Below are positions 50,713 through 60,361 of a DNA stretch of 64,000 nucleotides, piece after piece. How positions within the stretch are numbered: position 1 is the stretch's first letter; every line of letters starts with the position of its first letter. The notes below the pieces were generated by a model. It was not told the DNA's origin and ran no database searches. It saw only the letters and a list, made by a program, of their open reading frames with translations. The stretch is taken from NCBI RefSeq assembly GCF_001280085.1, contig NZ_LGED01000068.1, positions 1 through 64,000 of the forward strand, given 5' to 3'. A program made the position numbers and the translations under genes. The DNA is from Saccharothrix sp. NRRL B-16348. GTDB taxonomy: Bacteria > Actinomycetota > Actinomycetes > Mycobacteriales > Pseudonocardiaceae.

Positions 50713-52144
50713 ACACCGTGCCACGCGCGCTGACCCGCGTCTGGGACGACCCGATCAGCAGCAGGCACCGCATGTCCACAGTGGACGCGTCCAGGTCGGC
50801 CAGCCGCACCACCCGCACGGACTCCTCCGGGCCGCCGACGTCACGCCCGACGACCACCGGCGTGTCGGGGGAGCGGTGCCGCAGCAGCAGGTCACGCGCC
50901 TTCTCCACCTGCCACGTGCGGCTGCGCGAGGCCGGGTTGTAGACCGCCAGCACGAGGTCGGCCCGCGCCGCCGCCTCCAGCCGCTCCTCGATCACGTCCC
51001 ACGGCTTGAGCCGGTCGGACAACGACACCACGCAGTAGTCGTGCCCCAGCGGCGCGCCGACCCGGCTCGCCACCGCGTGCGCCGCGGTCAAGCCCGGCAG
51101 CACGGTCACCGGCACGTCCGCGAACTGCTCCTCGGTCGCCACCTCCAGCACCGCGCTGGCCATCGCGAACACGCCGGGGTCGCCCGACGACACCACCGCG
51201 ACCCGCCGTCCCCGCTTGGCCAGGTCCAGCGCGAACGCCGCCCGTTCGGCCTCGACCTTGTTGTCCGAGGCGTGCCGCCGCTGCCGCGGGTTCACCGGCA
51301 CCCGGTTCAGGTAGGTCACGTACCCGACCAGGTCGTCGGCCTCCGCCAACGCCCGCCGCGCCTCCGGCGTCAACCACTCTGGTCCCGCCGGGCCCAGCCC
51401 CACGACCACGACCTGACCTTCACCGGTCGGACGGACCACGGGCTTGCTCGGCAGCAACGCCAACGAGAAGTACGGCACACCCTCGGCGTCCACTTCGGAC
51501 AGCGGCGCGGTCCGCTGAGCCCCGGTCGTCGCCCGTTCCACGTACCAGGCCTCGTCCAGCCGGCCCGCGCGCGCCAACGCCTCCCGCACCTGCGGGAACG
51601 TCCGCCCCAGCTTCATGATCGCCACCGGGTCGCCGCCGGCCAGGTGCTCCACCAGCGCGTCCGCCGACAACGTCCCCGGCAGCACGGTCAGCACCTCGTC
51701 CCGCTCCACCAGCGGCCGGCCGATCACCGCCGCGCCCGCGCTCACCGACGTCACGCCGGGCACGACCTCGGCCTCGTACCGGTGCGCCAACCGCTTGTGC
51801 AGGTGCATGTACGAGCCGTAGAAGAACGGGTCGCCCGCCGCCAGCACCACCACCGTGCGCCCGGCGTCCAGGTGCGCGGCCAACCGCGCCGCGCACTCCT
51901 CGTAGAACGCGTCGATCTCGCCCTGGTAGTCGTCGGAGTCCTCGGTCGTGACGGGGTAGACCAGCTGCTCCTCGACCTGCCCGTCCCGCAGGTACGGCGC
52001 GGCGATCTTGCGCGCCACGCTCCGCCCGTGCCGCGCGCTGTGGAAGACGACGACGTCCGCCTCGCCGATCAGCCGCGCCGCCTTGACGGTCACCAGCTCC
52101 GGGTCGCCCGGACCCACCCCGACCCCGTACAGCTTGCCCGTCAT
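50687..52144 (-). CDS. cobIJ: Fused precorrin-2 C20- and precorrin-3B C17-methyltransferase
   Basis: A 485-residue fusion. Residues 1-245 are Cob[58 protein letters not shown]. Residues about 250-485 are Cob[72 protein letters not shown]. The CobIJ fusion is common in actinobacteria. ATG 52144 overlaps the cobH stop (ATGA). It carries out methylations at C20 and C17. Confidence 0.94.
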   Translation of the reverse strand: MTGKLYGVGVGPGDPELVTVKAARLIGEADVVVFHSARHGRSVARKIAAPYLRDGQVEEQLVYPVTTEDSDDYQGEIDAFYEECAARLAAHLDAGRTVVVLAAGDPFFYGSYMHLHKRLAHRYEAEVVPGVTSVSAGAAVIGRPLVERDEVLTVLPGTLSADALVEHLAGGDPVAIMKLGRTFPQVREALARAGRLDEAWYVERATTGAQRTAPLSEVDAEGVPYFSLALLPSKPVVRPTGEGQVVVVGLGPAGPEWLTPEARRALAEADDLVGYVTYLNRVPVNPRQRRHASDNKVEAERAAFALDLAKRGRRVAVVSSGDPGVFAMASAVLEVATEEQFADVPVTVLPGLTAAHAVASRVGAPLGHDYCVVSLSDRLKPWDVIEERLEAAARADLVLAVYNPASRSRTWQVEKARDLLLRHRSPDTPVVVGRDVGGPEESVRVVRLADLDASTVDMRCLLLIGSSQTRVSARGTVFTPRRYPG

Positions 52145-52767
52145 TCTTCCTCGCTCGCGATCGCGTTGAGCGCCGCCGCGGTCATGGCGCTGCCGCCACG
52201 CCGCCCGCGCACGACCAGGTGCTCCAACCCCAGACCGTTGTCCGCCAACGCGTCCTTCGACTCCGCCGCGCCGATGAACCCCACCGGCACGCCCAGCACG
52301 GCGGCGGGCCGCGGCGCGCCGTCCGCGATCATGTCCAGGAGGTGGAACAACGCGGTCGGCGCGTTGCCGATGGCGACCACCGCGCCGTCCAGCCTGTCCC
52401 GCCACAGCTCCAGTGCCGCCGCGCTGCGCGTGGTGCCCATGTCCGCCGCCAGCCCCGGCACGCGCGGGTCGCCCAACGTGCAGACGACCTCGTTGTCCGC
52501 CGGCAGCCGACGCCGCGTCACGCCCGCCGCGACCATCTGCGCGTCGCACAGGATCGGCGCCCCGGCCACCAACGCCGCCCGCGCGTCACGCACCACGTGC
52601 GGCGAGAAGTCGACGTCCGACACCAGGTCGACCATCCCGCAGGCGTGGATCATGCGCACCACCACCCGGGACACGTCCGACGGGAACCGCGCCAGGTCTG
52701 CCTCGGCGCGGATGGTGGCGAAGGAACGGCGGTAGATCTCCGCGCCGTCCTTGACGTAGCTGGTCAC
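52141..52767 (-). CDS. cobH: Precorrin-8X methylmutase
   Basis: A 208-residue CobH/Cbi[25 protein letters not shown] contains the catalytic His, followed by [31 protein letters not shown] and [19 protein letters not shown]. It moves the methyl from C11 to C12 to give hydrogenobyrinic acid. GTG 52767 overlaps the cobG stop (GTGA) and a GGAG lies before it. Confidence 0.95.
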   Translation of the reverse strand: MTSYVKDGAEIYRRSFATIRAEADLARFPSDVSRVVVRMIHACGMVDLVSDVDFSPHVVRDARAALVAGAPILCDAQMVAAGVTRRRLPADNEVVCTLGDPRVPGLAADMGTTRSAAALELWRDRLDGAVVAIGNAPTALFHLLDMIADGAPRPAAVLGVPVGFIGAAESKDALADNGLGLEHLVVRGRRGGSAMTAAALNAIASEEE

Positions 52768-53774
52768 CTGATCTCCTCGTACCCGTCGCCGGTCGCGACG
52801 AACTCCACCACGTCACCGGCCGGCCGCCCGCACCGGCGTGCGCAGCCCGACCAGTGCACCCGACCCGGTGTGGTCCGGGTGTCGAGCCAGCGCGTCGCGT
52901 CCGCGCGCACGTCGGCCAACGACTTCGCGCACCCCGGCCGCCCGGTGCACGCGCTGACGCCGTGCCACGGCGAGTCCGGCGACGTGAACAGGCCGCTGGT
53001 ATCGCTCCCGGACGGCAGCACCACGCTGCGCCACGGCGTGAGCCGCACCGGCACGCCGGCCAGGAGCCGTGCGTCCCACCGCCCGAACGGCACGCCCGCC
53101 ACGACCACCGAACCGTGCGCGCCGGGTGCGACGGGCGTCACACCCGGCTCGATCTTCACAGAACCGGGGACGCCCAACGCCTCCGTGATCTTCCGCACAC
53201 CGCCGTCCACTTCGGACAGCCGCCACGCGTCGCCGCGCAGCTCGCCGAACAGCCGTGCGGCGGTCACCACGGCGTCGACCGGATCGGTCACGCGGAGCCC
53301 GGAATCCCGCCCGGCCAGGAACAACGCGTCACCGACGAGCCCGATGTCACCCGACAGGCCGCTCACCGCGCTACCCACCGTGACCAGGAAACGCCCTGGC
53401 AGGGACGCCGCCTCCGGCACCGCGCACAACGCCGCGTCGATGGCGTCGACCAGCGCCTGGTTGTCCTCCAACGGCGCGGCGACGATGTTCCGCATCCGCT
53501 CGTGGGTCCGCGACGGCAGCAGGCCGACGGCGGCCACCCGGGCGCCCAGCTCGTGCTCCGCGCCCGGCGCCAGGCCCCTGATCTGCACGTTCGCCCGCGA
53601 GGTCAGCTCGAGGAACCCGTCGCCCAGCTCCAGCGCGGCGGCACGCAGCGCGTCGACCTGCACCGCGGTCAACGTCCCACCGGGCACCCGCACGCGCGCC
53701 AACCCGCCGTCGGCGGCCTGGTGCACGTCGACGGCGCCGGGGCAGGCGTCGGGGTGAGTTCGATCCGCGGGCAT
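52764..53774 (-). CDS. cobG: Precorrin-3B synthase
   Basis: A 336-residue member of the sulfite/nitrite reductase-like family. Ferredoxin-like half domains ([38 protein letters not shown]) precede the 4Fe-4S site, with cysteines in [12 protein letters not shown] and [10 protein letters not shown]. CobG is the O2-requiring ring-contraction enzyme of the aerobic pathway. Start ATG 53774. First gene of the cobGHIJ minus-strand operon; divergent from the cobN riboswitch by about 20 bases. Confidence 0.92.
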   Translation of the reverse strand: MPADRTHPDACPGAVDVHQAADGGLARVRVPGGTLTAVQVDALRAAALELGDGFLELTSRANVQIRGLAPGAEHELGARVAAVGLLPSRTHERMRNIVAAPLEDNQALVDAIDAALCAVPEAASLPGRFLVTVGSAVSGLSGDIGLVGDALFLAGRDSGLRVTDPVDAVVTAARLFGELRGDAWRLSEVDGGVRKITEALGVPGSVKIEPGVTPVAPGAHGSVVVAGVPFGRWDARLLAGVPVRLTPWRSVVLPSGSDTSGLFTSPDSPWHGVSACTGRPGCAKSLADVRADATRWLDTRTTPGRVHWSGCARRCGRPAGDVVEFVATGDGYEEIR

Positions 53775-53810
53775 GGACTGGATGCTAACTGCCGTTAGGG
53801 TGACCTCCGA

Positions 53811-53949
53811 ACGGCGAAGCAGCAGGAGGAAGCCGGTGTGAATCCGGCGCGGTCCCGCCACTGTGACCGGGGAGCACCCCGGGAGTCAGGAACTCCGCTC
53901 GCCGTCCCCTACGACCGGGGCGAGGACCCCCGAGGGATGGAGCCCGCAC
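53811..53949 (+). ncRNA. Cobalamin riboswitch in the cobN leader
   Basis: The conserved B12-box region is present: AAGCCGGTGTGAATCCGGCG followed by GCGGTCCCGCCACTGTGACCGG. A closing helix is formed by ACGGCGA (53811-53817) and TCGCCGT (53899-53905). A C4/G4 hairpin and GGAG ribosome site (about 53938) follow before the cobN GTG, suggesting translational control. Cobalamin would repress cobN. TAGGGT at 53796-53801 is a possible -10. Confidence 0.92.
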
Positions 53950-56900
53950 GTGATCCTGCTGTTGTCGACCTCCGACACGGACCTGCTGTCCGCCCGGGCC
54001 AGCGGCGCCGACTACCGCCTGGCCAACCCCGCCCGCACCGCCGTGGACGACCTCCCGGCGCTGGTGGAGGGCGTCGACCTGGTGGTCGTGCGCATCCTCG
54101 GCGGTCGCCGGATGTGGGAGGAAGGGCTGGACTGGCTGCTCGCCCGCGGCCTGCCGGTCGTCGTGCTGGGCGGTGAGCAGCACCCCGACGCGCCGCTGAT
54201 GGAGCTGTCGACCGTGCCCGGCGGCGTCTGCGCCGAGGCGCACGCGTACCTGGCGCACGGCGGCGCGGTGAACCTCGCCCAGCTGCACCACTTCCTGTCC
54301 GACACGGTGCTGCTCACCGGCAACGGCTTCGCGCCGCCCGAGCCGACGCCCACCTGGGGCCTGCTGGAACGGCAGGACGCGGTCGACGGCCCGACCGTCG
54401 CCGTCCTGTACTACCGCGCCCACCACGTGGCCGGGAACACGGCGTTCGTGCACGCGCTGTGCGACGCGATCGTGGCCAAGGGCGGCCGTCCGCTGCCGGT
54501 CTACTGCGCCTCCCTCCGCACGGCGGACGCGGAGCTGCTGGCCGTGCTGGGACAGGCCGACGCCCTGGTGGTGACCGTGCTCGCGGCCGGCGGCACCAAG
54601 CCCGCCGCCGCGTCCGCCGGCGGTGACGACGACGCGTGGGACGTGGGCGCGCTGGCCGCGCTCGACGTGCCGATCCTCCAGGCGCTGTGCCTGACGAGCA
54701 GCCGCGCGTCGTGGGACGAGAACGACGACGGACTGTCCCCTTTGGACACCGCGACCCAGGTCGCGATCCCGGAGTTCGACGGCCGGATCATCACGGTGCC
54801 GTTCTCGTTCAAGGAGGTCGACGAGGACGGCCTCACCGTGTACGTCGCCGACGAGGAGCGCGCGGCCCGGGTCGCGGGCATCGCCGTGCGCCACGGCAGG
54901 CTGCGCCACATCCCGCCGGCCGACCGGCGCGTCGCGGTGATGCTGTCGGCGTACCCGACCAAGCACTCCCGCATCGGCAACGCGGTCGGCCTGGACACCC
55001 CGGCCAGCGTCGTGCGGCTGCTCGCCGCGATGCGGGAGCACGGCTACGACATCGGCGACGAGCTGCCCGGCGTGGCCGACCTCGACGGCGACGCGTTGAT
55101 CCACGCCCTCATCGCGGCCGGCGGCCAGGACGCCGACTGGCTCACCGAGGAGCAGCTCCAGGGCAACCCCGTCCGGCTGCCGGCGGCCCGGTACCGGCAG
55201 TGGTACGCCACCCTGCCCGCCGACACCCGGGAGGAGATGGAGCGGCACTGGGGCGAGGCGCCCGGCGAGCTGTTCGTGGACCGGTCGCGCGACCGGGACG
55301 GCGAGATCGTGCTGGCCGCGTTGCGCTCGGGCAACGTCGTGGTCATGGTGCAGCCGCCGCGGGGGTTCGGCGAGAACCCCATCGCGATCTACCACGACCC
55401 GGACCTGCCGCCGAGCCACCACTACCTCGCCGCCTACCGCTGGCTGGAGGACGAGTTCGGCGCCGACGCCGTGGTGCACGTGGGCAAGCACGGCAACCTG
55501 GAGTGGCTGCCCGGCAAGACCGTCGGCCTGTCGGCGGGCTGCGGGCCGGACGCGGCGCTGGGCGACCTGCCGCTGATCTACCCGTTCCTGGTCAACGACC
55601 CGGGCGAGGGCACGCAGGCGAAGCGCCGGGCGCACGCCACCCTGGTCGACCACCTCGTGCCGCCGATGGCCAGGGCCGACAGCTACGGCGACATCGCCCG
55701 GCTGGAGCAGCTGCTCGACGAGCACGGCAACATCGCCGCGATGGACCCGGCCAAGCTGCCGGCGATCCGCGCCCAGATCTGGACCCTCATCCAGGCCGCC
55801 AAGCTCGACCACGACCTGGGCCTGGCCGACCGGCCGCACGACGCGGAGTTCGACGAGCTGATCCTGCACGTCGACGGCTGGCTGTGCGAGGTCAAGGACG
55901 TCCAGATCCGCGACGGCCTGCACGTGCTCGGCGCGGCGCCCACCGGCGAGGCCAGGGTCAACCTCGTGCTGTCGATCCTGCAGGCCAAGCAGATGTGGGC
56001 GGGCCAGGTCGCCGCCCTGCCCGGCCTGCGCGAGGCGCTGGGCCTGACCGAGTCCGGCAACGACCGGACGGCCACCGACCGGGTCGAGGAACGGGCCCGC
56101 GCGCTCGTCCAGGCCATGGAAGACGCCAATTGGGACGTCAACGCGGCCCGGTCGCTCACCGACGACGAGGACGTGGCGCGGATCCTGGAGTTCGCCGCGC
56201 TGGAGGTCGTGCCCCGGCTGGCCCGCACCACGGACGAGCTGACCAACGTGCTGCACGCCCTGGACGGCGGCTACGTCCCGGCCGGTCCGAGCGGCTCGCC
56301 GCTGCGCGGCCTGGTGAACGTGCTGCCGACCGGCCGCAACTTCTACTCGGTCGACCCCAAGGCGGTGCCGTCCCGCCTGGCCTGGGAGACCGGCCAGGCC
56401 ATGGCAGACTCGCTGCTGGAGCGCTACCGGGCGGACACGGGGGAGTGGCCGCCGTCGGTGGGCCTGTCGGTCTGGGGCACCAGCGCGATGCGCACGGCGG
56501 GTGACGACATCGCCGAGGTGCTGGCGCTGCTCGGCGTGCGGCCCCAATGGGACGACCAGTCCCGTCGGGTGACCGGTCTGGAAGCGATCCCGCTCGCCGA
56601 GTTGAACCGGCCGCGAATCGACGTCACGGTCCGGATCAGCGGCTTCTTCCGCGACGCATTCCCGCACGTGGTGGCACTGCTCGACGACGCGGTGCGACTG
56701 GTCGCGAACTTGGACGAGTCGGCCTCGGACAACTACGTCCGGGCGCACGCCCAAGCCGATCTCGCGCAGCACAACGACCCGCGCCGCGCGACAATGCGGA
56801 TCTTCGGCAGCAAACCGGGCGCGTACGGCGCCGGCCTGCTCCCGCTCATCGACAGCCGCAACTGGCGCGACGACGCCGATCTGGCCGAGGTGTACGCGGT

Positions 56901-57516
56901 GTGGGGCGGCTACGCCTACGGCCGTGAACTCGACGGAGTCGAAGCGCGGCCCGCCATGGAGAGCGCCTACAAGCGCATCGCGGTCGCGGCGAAGAACATC
57001 GACACGCGTGAACACGACATCGCCGATTCCGACGACTACTTCCAATACCACGGCGGAATGATCGCGACCGTGCGCGCGCTCACCGGTAAAGCGCCCGCCG
57101 CTTATGTCGGCGACAGCACGCGGCCCGATGCCGTGCGCACGAGAACGCTGAACGAGGAGACGAACCGGATCTTCCGCGCCCGCGTGGTCAACCCGAGGTG
57201 GTTGGCCGCGATGCGCAAGCACGGGTACAAGGGCGCGTTCGAACTCGCGGCGACCGTCGACTACCTGTTCGGCTACGACGCCACCACCGGCGTGGTCGCC
57301 GACTGGATGTACGAGCAGCTCGCGGCGAGCTACGTGCTGGACCCGGTGAACCGGGAGTTCCTGGCCAAGTCCAACCCGTGGGCGCTGCACGGCATCTCCG
57401 AACGGCTCCTGGAAGCGGCCGAACGGGGTATGTGGGAGCACCCGGAGGCCGAGACTTTGGAAGCGCTGCGAATGGCCTACCTGGAAACCGAGGGTGATCT
57501 GGAGGACGGCCGCTGA
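53950..57516 (+). CDS. cobN: Cobaltochelatase subunit CobN
   Basis: A 1188-residue CobN/magnesium chelatase H-type protein. Recognised regions are VVRILGGRRMWEEGLDWL, ALCLTSSRASWDENDDGLSPLD, HGNLEWLPGKTVGLSAGCGPDAALGDLPLIYPFLVNDPGEGTQAKRR (quoted in parts), SAMRTAGDDIAEVLALLG and FGSKPGAYGAGLLPLID. It binds hydrogenobyrinate diamide and inserts cobalt with ATPase partners CobS/CobT or ChlI/ChlD-like proteins, which are not in this window. Start GTG 53950, 8 bases after GGAG and directly behind the riboswitch. Confidence 0.93.
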   Translation: MILLLSTSDTDLLSARASGADYRLANPARTAVDDLPALVEGVDLVVVRILGGRRMWEEGLDWLLARGLPVVVLGGEQHPDAPLMELSTVPGGVCAEAHAYLAHGGAVNLAQLHHFLSDTVLLTGNGFAPPEPTPTWGLLERQDAVDGPTVAVLYYRAHHVAGNTAFVHALCDAIVAKGGRPLPVYCASLRTADAELLAVLGQADALVVTVLAAGGTKPAAASAGGDDDAWDVGALAALDVPILQALCLTSSRASWDENDDGLSPLDTATQVAIPEFDGRIITVPFSFKEVDEDGLTVYVADEERAARVAGIAVRHGRLRHIPPADRRVAVMLSAYPTKHSRIGNAVGLDTPASVVRLLAAMREHGYDIGDELPGVADLDGDALIHALIAAGGQDADWLTEEQLQGNPVRLPAARYRQWYATLPADTREEMERHWGEAPGELFVDRSRDRDGEIVLAALRSGNVVVMVQPPRGFGENPIAIYHDPDLPPSHHYLAAYRWLEDEFGADAVVHVGKHGNLEWLPGKTVGLSAGCGPDAALGDLPLIYPFLVNDPGEGTQAKRRAHATLVDHLVPPMARADSYGDIARLEQLLDEHGNIAAMDPAKLPAIRAQIWTLIQAAKLDHDLGLADRPHDAEFDELILHVDGWLCEVKDVQIRDGLHVLGAAPTGEARVNLVLSILQAKQMWAGQVAALPGLREALGLTESGNDRTATDRVEERARALVQAMEDANWDVNAARSLTDDEDVARILEFAALEVVPRLARTTDELTNVLHALDGGYVPAGPSGSPLRGLVNVLPTGRNFYSVDPKAVPSRLAWETGQAMADSLLERYRADTGEWPPSVGLSVWGTSAMRTAGDDIAEVLALLGVRPQWDDQSRRVTGLEAIPLAELNRPRIDVTVRISGFFRDAFPHVVALLDDAVRLVANLDESASDNYVRAHAQADLAQHNDPRRATMRIFGSKPGAYGAGLLPLIDSRNWRDDADLAEVYAVWGGYAYGRELDGVEARPAMESAYKRIAVAAKNIDTREHDIADSDDYFQYHGGMIATVRALTGKAPAAYVGDSTRPDAVRTRTLNEETNRIFRARVVNPRWLAAMRKHGYKGAFELAATVDYLFGYDATTGVVADWMYEQLAASYVLDPVNREFLAKSNPWALHGISERLLEAAERGMWEHPEAETLEALRMAYLETEGDLEDGR

Positions 57517-57679
57517 GCCGCCACACCACCCGTGCGTGATCTATAACGTCGTGGCAACACGGCGATCATGAGGGGTACCCCTATATTCGGACGGCCCGCG
57601 CGCGTGACGAAACGGCCCCGTGAATCATTGGTTCCGAATGGACGCGGCGGCGCGCGGCGCGGGGTCGTCCGGAGGTGAC

Positions 57680-57713
57680 TCGGCCGGCCGGTGATCACCA
57701 CCCGGTCGGCCGA
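57680..57713. terminator. Hairpin downstream of cobN
   Basis: TCGGCCGGCCGG pairs with CCGGTCGGCCGA (one mismatch) around a 10-base loop, about 165 bases after the cobN stop. No T-run follows, so function is uncertain. Confidence 0.35.
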
Positions 57714-57982
57714 CTCGCGACCCGTCCGGACGACTCGGCGCGCCACTGTCCGCGACTCGCGGTGTGGCGGTGCCGGACAGCCGCGCACTTCCGGTGCAGA
57801 CTGGTGGCGGGAGAGTGGGTTCGCGACTCGTGAATCTTTTCCGGGCGGGGGCCGCGGAGATGAACCGAGCGTGTCCGACCGGTCTACGAACAGTGCCTGA
57901 ACGGACCACCGGACACACCGCTAGCAGAATCGGTCCAGCAGGGCAAACGTCGCAACGTCGGTAACAGCGCGGACACGGGAGC

Positions 57983-58012
57983 TTGACACAACTCCGTGGC
58001 GCGAACCACACT
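57983..58012 (+). promoter_or_regulatory. Candidate promoter of the ceb operon
   Basis: A perfect TTGACA (57983-57988) is followed after 18 bases by CACACT (58007-58012) as a weak -10. The CebR operator begins 12 bases downstream, where bound repressor would block initiation. Confidence 0.5.
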
Positions 58013-58023
58013 CCCCCAAAACC

Positions 58024-58037
58024 TGGGAGCGCTCCCA
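58024..58037. promoter_or_regulatory. CebR operator, perfect 14-base palindrome
   Basis: TGGGAGCGCTCCCA is identical to the CebR-binding consensus known from Streptomyces. It lies 33 bases before the cebE start. Cellobiose binding by CebR would release it. Confidence 0.92.
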
Positions 58038-58070
58038 GAACGTTCACCGCCGATCAACTGAGGAGTTCTC

Positions 58071-59357
58071 GTGCGCTACCGTCGAGCAGGCTTGGCCAAA
58101 GTCCTGGCCTGCACCGCAGTGCTTGCCGCAGTCGCCACGGCCTGTGGCTCGGGAGGGTCCGGCACATCGCCTGATGGCAAGGTCGAGCTGACCATCGCGA
58201 CCTTCAACGAGTTCGGCTACGAAGAGCTCCTCAAGGAGTACGAGGCCGCGAACCCGAACGTCAAGGTCACGCAGCGCAAGACCGGCCAGGGCGCGCCGCA
58301 CCACCAGAACCTGTTCACCAAGCTGGGCGCGGGCTCCGGCCTCGCCGACGTCGAAGCCGTCGAAGAGGGCTTCCTGAGCCAGGTCATGGCCAAGTCCGGC
58401 CAGTTCGAGGACCTGAAGGAGATCGGCCCGAAGGACGTCCGCGAGGACCGCTGGCTGCAGTGGAAGGTCGACGCGGTCACGACCAAGGACAACAAGCTCA
58501 TCGGCTACGGCACGGACATCGGCCCGCTGGCCATGTGCTACCGCAAGGACCTGTTCGAGGCCGCGAAGCTGCCGTCCGACCCCGAGGGCGTGAAGGCCCT
58601 GTTCGCGACCTGGGACTCGTACTTCGCCGCCGGTGACGCCTACGTCAAGGCGACCGGCAAGCCGTGGTTCGACTCGGCCGCGCAGATCTTCAACCCGATG
58701 CACAACCAGGCCGAGACCGGCTACTTCGACCGCGACGACAAGCTCGTGATCGAGACCAACGACGACAAGAAGATCTGGGACCAGATCACCGCCGCGGTCG
58801 CGGGCGGCCAGTCGGCGAAGCTCGCCGCGTGGAGCCCGGAGTGGCAGACCGGCTTCAAGGAGTCGGCGTTCGCCACCAAGACCTGCCCGTCCTGGATGCT
58901 GGGTGTCATCGAGGGCAACGCCGGTCCCGACCACAAGGGCAAGTGGGCCGTCACCGCGGCGTTCCCCGGTGGCGGCGGCAACTGGGGCGGCTCGTACCTG
59001 ACCGTCCCGAAGCAGGGCAAGAACAAGGCCGAGGCCGCCAAGCTGGCCGCGTGGCTGACCGCTCCGGAGCAGCAGATCAAGGCGTTCAAGGCCAAGGGCA
59101 CCTTCCCGAGCCAGACCGAGGCCCTGATCTCCCCCGAGCTGCTGAACCAGACCAGCGAGTACTTCGGCGGCGAGAAGGTCGGCATGCTGTTCGCCGAGCA
59201 GGCCAACAAGGTCGCGGCGGCCCAGTACAAGGGCCCGCAGGACGGCGAGATCCAGGACAACGTGGTCTCCCCGGCGCTGGCCTCGGTCGAGCAGGGCACG
59301 TCGCCTGACGAGGCGTGGGCGAAGGTCATCGAGGGAGCCAAGAAGGCTGCCAAGTAA
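58071..59357 (+). CDS. cebE: Cello-oligosaccharide-binding lipoprotein
   Basis: A 428-residue sugar-binding lipoprotein: signal CTAVLAAVATAC with Cys near residue 25, then VELTIATFNEFGYEELLKEYEAANP, ADVEAVEEGFLSQVM and a C-terminal QQIKAFKAKGTFPSQTEAL. It belongs to the CUT1 family and by context (operator, BglC) binds cellobiose and cellotriose. GAGGAG precedes GTG 58071. The cebF ATG overlaps its TAA by 1 base. Confidence 0.92.
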   Translation: MRYRRAGLAKVLACTAVLAAVATACGSGGSGTSPDGKVELTIATFNEFGYEELLKEYEAANPNVKVTQRKTGQGAPHHQNLFTKLGAGSGLADVEAVEEGFLSQVMAKSGQFEDLKEIGPKDVREDRWLQWKVDAVTTKDNKLIGYGTDIGPLAMCYRKDLFEAAKLPSDPEGVKALFATWDSYFAAGDAYVKATGKPWFDSAAQIFNPMHNQAETGYFDRDDKLVIETNDDKKIWDQITAAVAGGQSAKLAAWSPEWQTGFKESAFATKTCPSWMLGVIEGNAGPDHKGKWAVTAAFPGGGGNWGGSYLTVPKQGKNKAEAAKLAAWLTAPEQQIKAFKAKGTFPSQTEALISPELLNQTSEYFGGEKVGMLFAEQANKVAAAQYKGPQDGEIQDNVVSPALASVEQGTSPDEAWAKVIEGAKKAAK

Positions 59358-60361
59358 TGACGACCGAGCTTTCGGTCGCGCGCGGGCGGGGCGCCGAGCC
59401 CCGCCCGCCGCGGCGCGACGACAACGATGACATCGGTCCGGCGAAGCTGAGCTGGCGTTACCGCCTGACGCGCCTGGACGTGAAGTTCTCGCCGTACGTG
59501 TACATCGCCCCGTTCTTCATCCTCTTCGCGGTGGTGGGCCTGTTCCCGCTGCTCTACACGGCCTACATCTCCCTGTTCGAGTGGGAGCTGGGAGCGGACG
59601 AGCAGCCGTTCATCGGCGTCGAGAACTACACCAACCTGTTGGCCGACTCGCAGTTCTGGAACGCGATGGTCAACACGTTCAGCATCTTCGCGATCTCGAC
59701 GATCCCGCAGGTCATCATCGCGGTGCTGCTGGCCGTGCTGCTCAACACCGCCCTGCGCGGTCGCACCGGCTGGCGGATGGGCGTGCTGCTGCCCTACGTG
59801 GCCAGCCTCGTCGCGCTGACCATCATCTTCGGCGACCTGTTCGGCGTGCAGTACGGCAGCATCAACGACGTCATCGAGCTGTTCGGCTTCGAGCGGATCG
59901 ACTGGCAGGCCGACCGCTGGTGGAGCCACGTGGCCATCGCCACCATGGTGAACTGGCGCTGGACGGGCTACAACGCCCTGATCGTGCTGGCCGCCATGCA
60001 GGCCATCCCGCGCGACGTCTACGAGGCGGCCTGGGTCGACGGCGCGAGCAAGGTGCGCCAGTTCCTCAGCATCACGCTGCCGATGCTGCGCCCGACCCTG
60101 ATCTTCGTGATCGTCACGTCGACCATCGGCGGTCTGCAGATCTTCACCGAGCCGTTGCTGTTCTCGCCCTCGGCGGGCGCCAACGGCGGCGCGACCAACC
60201 AGTACCAGACGGTCGTGCTCTACATGTACCAAGCAGGCTTCCAAAGCCAGGACCTCGGCTACGCCTCGGCGATGGCCTGGGTCCTGTTCATCGTCATCAT
60301 CGCGATCGCGGGGATCAACTTCCTGCTCACCCGCAGGCTCGCGTCCAGTGGGGAGGCGTGA
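59357..60361 (+). CDS. cebF: Cello-oligosaccharide ABC permease
   Basis: A 334-residue CUT1 permease with six TM segments. The EAA loop is DVYEAAWVDGASKVRQFLSITLPMLRP. The first TM begins YVYIAPFFILFAVVGLFPLLYTAYISLFEW, typical of MalF/LacF-type subunits. ATG 59357 overlaps the cebE stop by one base, and its own stop overlaps cebG as TGATG. Confidence 0.94.
   Translation: MTTELSVARGRGAEPRPPRRDDNDDIGPAKLSWRYRLTRLDVKFSPYVYIAPFFILFAVVGLFPLLYTAYISLFEWELGADEQPFIGVENYTNLLADSQFWNAMVNTFSIFAISTIPQVIIAVLLAVLLNTALRGRTGWRMGVLLPYVASLVALTIIFGDLFGVQYGSINDVIELFGFERIDWQADRWWSHVAIATMVNWRWTGYNALIVLAAMQAIPRDVYEAAWVDGASKVRQFLSITLPMLRPTLIFVIVTSTIGGLQIFTEPLLFSPSAGANGGATNQYQTVVLYMYQAGFQSQDLGYASAMAWVLFIVIIAIAGINFLLTRRLASSGEA

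Larger units (their letters stand above)
57517..58023. other. Intergenic region, no gene seen
   Basis: No open frame here has coding character. It holds the palindrome AGGGGTACCCCT (about 57573) and a hairpin (57680-57691 with 57702-57713, one mismatch) that may end cobN transcription. It also holds the upstream part of the ceb promoter. The base composition is slightly lower in GC than the genes. Confidence 0.6.

Noticed and set aside
53785..57441. 1218-codon open frame antisense to cobN
   Set aside because: Antisense shadow of cobN; composition without motifs, and it would span the riboswitch.
57691..57964. Short plus-strand frames between cobN and cebE
   Set aside because: No ribosome site, no family, and composition typical of spacer DNA.
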